Shown in pieces: positions 59,759 to 64,000 of a DNA stretch of 64,000 nt (the stretch's first letter is position 1; each line of letters starts with the position of its first letter). The stretch covers positions 62,001 to 126,000 of the forward strand of contig JABCPU010000109.1 of NCBI GenBank assembly GCA_016800925.1, in the 5' to 3' direction. The notes below the pieces were generated by a model. That model did not search any database and was not told the origin of the DNA. It saw nothing but the letters and a program-made list of their open reading frames with translations. This stretch comes from Suillus spraguei (taxonomy: Eukaryota; Basidiomycota; Agaricomycetes; Boletales; Suillaceae). The position numbers and the translations under genes were made by a program.

Positions 59759-62700
59759 TCAAGCAATGGGACCAGGCTTGTCTGGATATGCTGAGTGGAA
59801 ATCTGCTACGAGATCCGATGCATTTCCGAGTTCTGTGGCCAGTAACCAGGAAGTTTCTTCGTCCGTTCCTTCGTATCCGGACCAACGGACGAGGTATCGA
59901 AGTTGGCAGTGGTGCCTACGACGGTCCAGTTTAGAGTCCAGGATTTCGGATATCTCGTACTCTGGTTCTCCGTCGACTTCGACTGGTGGCGGAGGAGGTT
60001 GGATGCGATTGGGAATGGTGTTCGGAACTGCTGGCTCTAACTGCGAGACATGGAAAACAGGATGTACGGAACGCATAGAATCCGGAAGTCGGATGGCGAA
60101 AGAATGAGTACCCGGGCGGGATATAATTTCGAATGGTCCCAAATTCTTTTCCGAAAGTTTCTTCGACGGACGAGTGGAGCGGAAGTACTTGGCTTTGATG
60201 AAGACTTGTTCTCCAATCCGGAAGTCTGGAGCAGGCTGTCTTTTAGCATCTGCGGGTCCTTGATAGCGTTTCTGAGCTTCGGACATCTCATCTCGGAGGA
60301 ACTGGTGAAGTTTGTTAAGGTCTAGGGCATATTCCTGGGCACGGATGGAGGATAGGTCGCGTTCCGGATGGATGGAAATGTTCGGATGATAACCTTTATT
60401 GGCGAAGAAAGGTGAAACTCCGGTAGTGGCACTCGGAGCGTTATTGTATGCAAACTCTGTGAGGGGCAGCAGCTCGGACCAGTTGTCCTGCTGATAGTTG
60501 CAGTAGATCCGGAGGTACTATTCCAGTGTTTGGTTGGCACGTTCTGTTTGTCTGTCCCCTTCGGGATGATATCCGGATGTGAAGTGTAGGACCATGTCCA
60601 ATGCCTTTCCTAGGGAACAGAAGAAGTGGGATACGAACTCTGTTCCTCGATCCGAGGTTACATGGGACGGGACTCCATGCTTAGAGAAGACATGGAGGAG
60701 AAATAGGCGGGCGAGATCAGGAGAAGTAATGGTGTCGTGGGTCAGGACGAATATGGCTTGCTTGGATAAACGATCTATGATGACGAGGATGGCTGTAAAG
60801 CCGGATGAGTCTGGAAGTTGTTCAATGAAATCCATAGAGATGGAATTCCATGGTTTTTCTGGGACGGGAAGTTGCTTGAGTAGACCGTAGGGCTTATGTC
60901 TCGGAACTTTGGCTCGGGCGCAGGATGTGCAGGATCTGACATACTCTTTGACAAAGGCTCGTACTCCGGGCCAGGTATAGTTGCGTCGGATGAGCTCGAG
61001 AGTACGATTCTGTCCGAAATGTCCGGATAGGGGGTGGTCATGGCAATTCCGGAGGATGCAAAGTCGTAGATCATTGGTATCCGGAACGTAGATGCGGTTG
61101 TCACAACAAAGGAATCCACCATCGTCTATTGTCCATCTCGGATCTGAAGGAACCGGAAAATGTGTTTGTGCAATGGGGTCATTAGGGAGTGCTATCAGAA
61201 TGTCTTTCCGGAGGTGTTCGGTTGTTACAATCGTACGTGCCCCTATACATTTTCTACTTCATTTACCTTGTATATTACATAACATGACTCTGACTCATAT
61301 GCTCAACGCATCTGTACTATAGTTGCCTTCCTCCTTTGGATACGCACTTACGTTCTCACACCTCTCTTGGTCTGTGCGCACATATTGGCCTATTTAAGCA
61401 CAGTGTACTTGTAGTAGATTCGCTACTTTAATCTTACTGGGTTTTACCTGGAATCTCCTTCGCTTAGGTCTCCAACCTAAGTCGTCTTGAATCGTCTCTA
61501 AGTCTAAGCACTCCTTAGCCTTAGTCTCTATTCTTGCGGATACCTCTTAGACTTGTCTTTGAGGCTGAACCCTTGATCGTACTCGGAACGCGTTCCTTGT
61601 ACTTTCACCTTGTCCTCTTTTGGACATTGTAAGAACTTCCCAGCAGACCGTCTGTGTCTTTTCACTGTCGCTGGTGATGCCATCCCAGTTCGTAACATCG
61701 GTGTCCATAAGAACAGCTGCTCTAAGGACCGGAGTTGCTAAAATGGAAGCTCGTAGGGACGAAGCTAATTGTTCCGAAGCAAATATTGGACGGAGGTTGT
61801 GAGGGTTAATCTGAGCGTAGTCCTTATCCCCCTCTTTAGGGTAGACGTCCCATCATCTAGTGAGGGAATCTGGCTTGACTCCGAGTCTTCCAGGACGGTA
61901 ACGGATAACGAGGTTGAACTGATGGAGGAACTCGGACCAGCGGGCCTGACGATGGGATAGCAGTTTGGTGGTAGAGAAATACTCAAGGTTCTTGTGGTCC
62001 GTGACAACATCTATAGGCTCGGACGAGCCTTCTAGGTAATGGCGCCAGGTTCGGAACGCAGCATAGATGGCTAGTAGTTCCTTATCATGGACATCATAGT
62101 TGAGTTCTGCACCGGACAGTGTCCGGGAGTAAAATGCCACCAGACGAAGTTCCAAGTCTGGGCACACAATGGATAGTATTCCAGCGATAGCATAATCCGA
62201 GGCATCAGTTTCCACAACTATAGGAACATTCAGAATCCAATGCGTAAGCACCGGAGCGGACGTGAAGGCTTTCTTGAGTGCGTTAAATGACTTCCGGCAT
62301 TCCTCGGAAAAGTCCCAAGTGATGCCCTTGCGAGTGAGTCGAGTAAGGGGAACCACGATATCCGAGTAGTTGAAGATGAAGCGACAATAGAAATTAGCGA
62401 ATCCGAGGAAAGATTGGATGTCCTTGACTTTCCGAGGCTCTGGCCAGTCTATGATAGACTGGATTTTCTCGGACGACATTGTCAAGCCATCCGGAGATAG
62501 GAGGTAACCAAGATATTCGACGGAGGATGAGTGGAATTCGCATTTCTCGGGTTTGGCATATAGTCGGTGTTTACGGAGACGTCGTAAAACTTCTCGAACA
62601 TGTTCCTTATGACTTGCAAGGTCTTGGGAATAGATAAGGATGTCATTCAGATATACAACAACACATACGTCCAGCATATCGGCAAACACGCTATTGACAA

Positions 62701-64000
62701 AGCGCTGGAAAGCTGCCAGAGCATTCGTGAGGCCTTCCGGCATCACCAACCATTCATAGGAGCCATAGCGCGTACGGAAGGAAGTCTTCCACTCGTCTCC
62801 TTCTGTTATCCGGACGAGGTGATATGCAGATCGGAGCTCAATTTTGGTATAAACTTTAGCGCGGCTCGGGGAGTCTAGAAGGTCGGCAATGAGGGGTAAC
62901 GGATATCGGTCTTTCTTGGTGATGTGGTTAAGGCCGCGGAAATCCACACAAAGGTGGAGGGATCCATCCTTCTTTTTGACAAATAGGACGGGGGCTCCGT
63001 GGGGAGAAGATGAGGAGCGGAGGAGTTTGGACGAGATGTTTTCGTCAAGGAACTTCCAGAGGGCCTCAAGCTCTACCGGAGAAAGAGAGTATATGGTTCC
63101 GAGAGGCGGACTAGCCCCTTCTTCCAACTCAATCTTGAGATCGTAGGGTCGATGTGGGGGAAGTTGTCCGGCTTTGCCTTTGTCGAAGACATCCGCGAAT
63201 TCGTGGTAGTCGGAAGGGATTCTGGAGAGGTCTGGAGGATCGGATGATACGGATGCGGATCGAAGGTTTACTTCGGAGGGACGGAGGTAGATGCTGAACT
63301 GAGTAGATCCTTCTAACTTGCAGGCACGGCAAAAGGCCACTGCATTTATCAATGATATGTTAGGGACTGGGGTACCAGCGGAGGGTTCGGATTTGGTCAG
63401 AGGCGGAGTCTCTGCCACGGATGGGGTGCTCTGAGGCGACGGAGATTTTGGAGGGGAGGAATCTTCCTTGGGTGGAATACCCGAAGGTAACAGAGGTGTC
63501 GGATTGGATTTTCCTGCCATGGTCGGTGTGTCCGGGGCAGCGGTGATGCGGATGGGGTTAATGGCACTCCTTGTTCAGTAGTTCGGAACTCGATGCTGCC
63601 CAATACCCAGTCAATCAACAGATTGTGTCGGGTGAGCCAGCTATATCCGAGAACGATATAACATGAGGAATCCAAAGGGGTGACATAGAACGTGTCGGAA
63701 GTGATTACACCGGAGGAGAATCGGACGGATAAGTTTATGGCTTCGACAATATTGTTATTGCATGTACCATCAAATAAACGGAGTGGAAGCGGAGGAATCT
63801 GATAGGTAGGAATTTTATGTTCTTGGACGAAATCAGTGTCTATGAAGCAGTGGGAGGAACCACAGTCTATGAGGGCCGGAAAGTCAGATATATTGGAGAA
63901 AGATGGAAGAGAGACATATGGACACAGAGAGTTCGGATCAGGAAGAGTTACAGTGTTGAGTCGTAGTTCCGTTGCACAGGTTGGGCCAACGCGACCCTCA
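59759..64000 (-). pseudogene. Ty3/gypsy pol on minus strand (PR-RT-RH-INT-chromodomain), broken
   Basis: Protease (ALIDCGSSHCFIDTDF near 63870, YIVLGYSWLTRHN near 63650); a frameshift near 63565; RT frame 63520-61853 (LHLCVDFRGLNHITKKDRYP, EWLVMPEGLTNALAAF, VVYLNDILIYS with Asn in the YxDD box), RNase H (VETDASDYAIAG, VTDHKNLEYF). It stops at TGA 61853-61855. A solo LTR follows (61697-61223), then integrase (GHFGQNRTLELIRRNYTWPG, SCTSCARAK, MDFIEQLP, VTSDRGTEF, RQTERANQ), a TAG at 60518-60520, and a chromodomain end (YEISEILDSK, LRYLVRWSGYEG). The TGA and TAG sites are each one C-to-T change from the expected Arg and Gln codons. Confidence 0.93.
61223..61697 (+). mobile_element. Solo LTR, family 3 (475 bp), TSD TCGGT
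   Basis: TGTTACAATCG to AGTTCGTAACA, flanked by perfect TCGGT at 61218-61222 and 61698-61702. Opposite orientation to 1368-1842 and 46444-46916. The sense strand shows TATTTAAGC near 61392. It splits pol between the RNase H and integrase zinc-finger regions. Confidence 0.93.

Larger units (their letters stand above)
57745..64000 (-). mobile_element. Chromodomain Ty3/gypsy element, leaves the window
   Basis: Minus-strand chromovirus. The 3' LTR is 57745-58487; the polypurine tract on - is AAGGGGGGGATAC (58488-58500). Next come an antisense gene (58683-59697, +), integrase with chromodomain (stop at 59759), a solo LTR insertion (61223-61697), RNase H/RT (61853-63520) and protease (to about 63900). 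Gag and the 5' LTR lie beyond 64000. Pol has at least two stops and one frameshift. Confidence 0.92.

Noticed and set aside
60775..61122. Long minus-strand ORF (115 codons) over the integrase
   Set aside because: It lies in the wrong frame relative to the integrase zinc-finger motif, which reads through the same bases.

Overview
The window is nuclear DNA of a filamentous basidiomycete, most likely an agaricomycete. The grounds are intron-dense genes with GT-AG introns of about 45-65 nt, families I associate with mushrooms (a Plavaka-type transposase, chromodomain Ty3 elements, an FDDGN-type BTB protein, paired-domain single-pass membrane proteins), and fungal cell-cycle genes. I cannot name the species. 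All exon models were spliced by eye; each genic model given with exon coordinates keeps reading frame over its full length.

Left flank (1-5.8 kb): a decayed chromodomain Ty3/gypsy element on the + strand, with stop codons in pol, interrupted by two solo LTRs and a small inverted-repeat element. Genic block I (5.8-17.6 kb): an unrecognised broken ORF, a small secreted protein, DBF4 (Cdc7 kinase regulator), a 104-residue KEN-box protein, a gamma-tubulin complex subunit, and CDC6. DBF4 and CDC6 carry ACGCGT (MluI cell-cycle box) hexamers upstream. Genic block II (17.6-24 kb): a tandem array of four mucin-like single-pass membrane protein genes, decaying from the intact first copy to a ruined fourth. 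Genic block III (24.2-29.8 kb): SPO11 with 14 exons, a BTB protein and an RGG-box protein. Block IV (31-42.1 kb): two segmentally duplicated membrane-protein genes, the first split in its last exon by a nearly complete Ty1/copia element.

Right flank (42.6-64 kb): a mobile-element graveyard. A decayed Plavaka DNA transposon of about 15 kb carries a transposase on + and a divergently transcribed companion gene on -, separated by a 72-bp minisatellite. It was hit repeatedly by LTR elements, most now solo LTRs with recognisable 5-bp target duplications, one nested inside another. At the right end a second chromodomain Ty3 element runs on - and leaves the window. It carries, antisense to pol and next to its 3' LTR, an apparently intact three-exon gene for a Cys-rich, Zn2Cys6-spaced coiled-coil protein.

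Two observations stand out. The copia 3' LTR contains an extra 65-bp block that looks like a spliced copy of its own leader, joined exactly across a 52-nt GT-AG intron that the LTR also carries unspliced. The second is the intact antisense gene inside the decayed chromovirus. The cell-cycle and meiosis genes (DBF4, CDC6, gamma-tubulin complex, SPO11) lie within 19 kb of each other.
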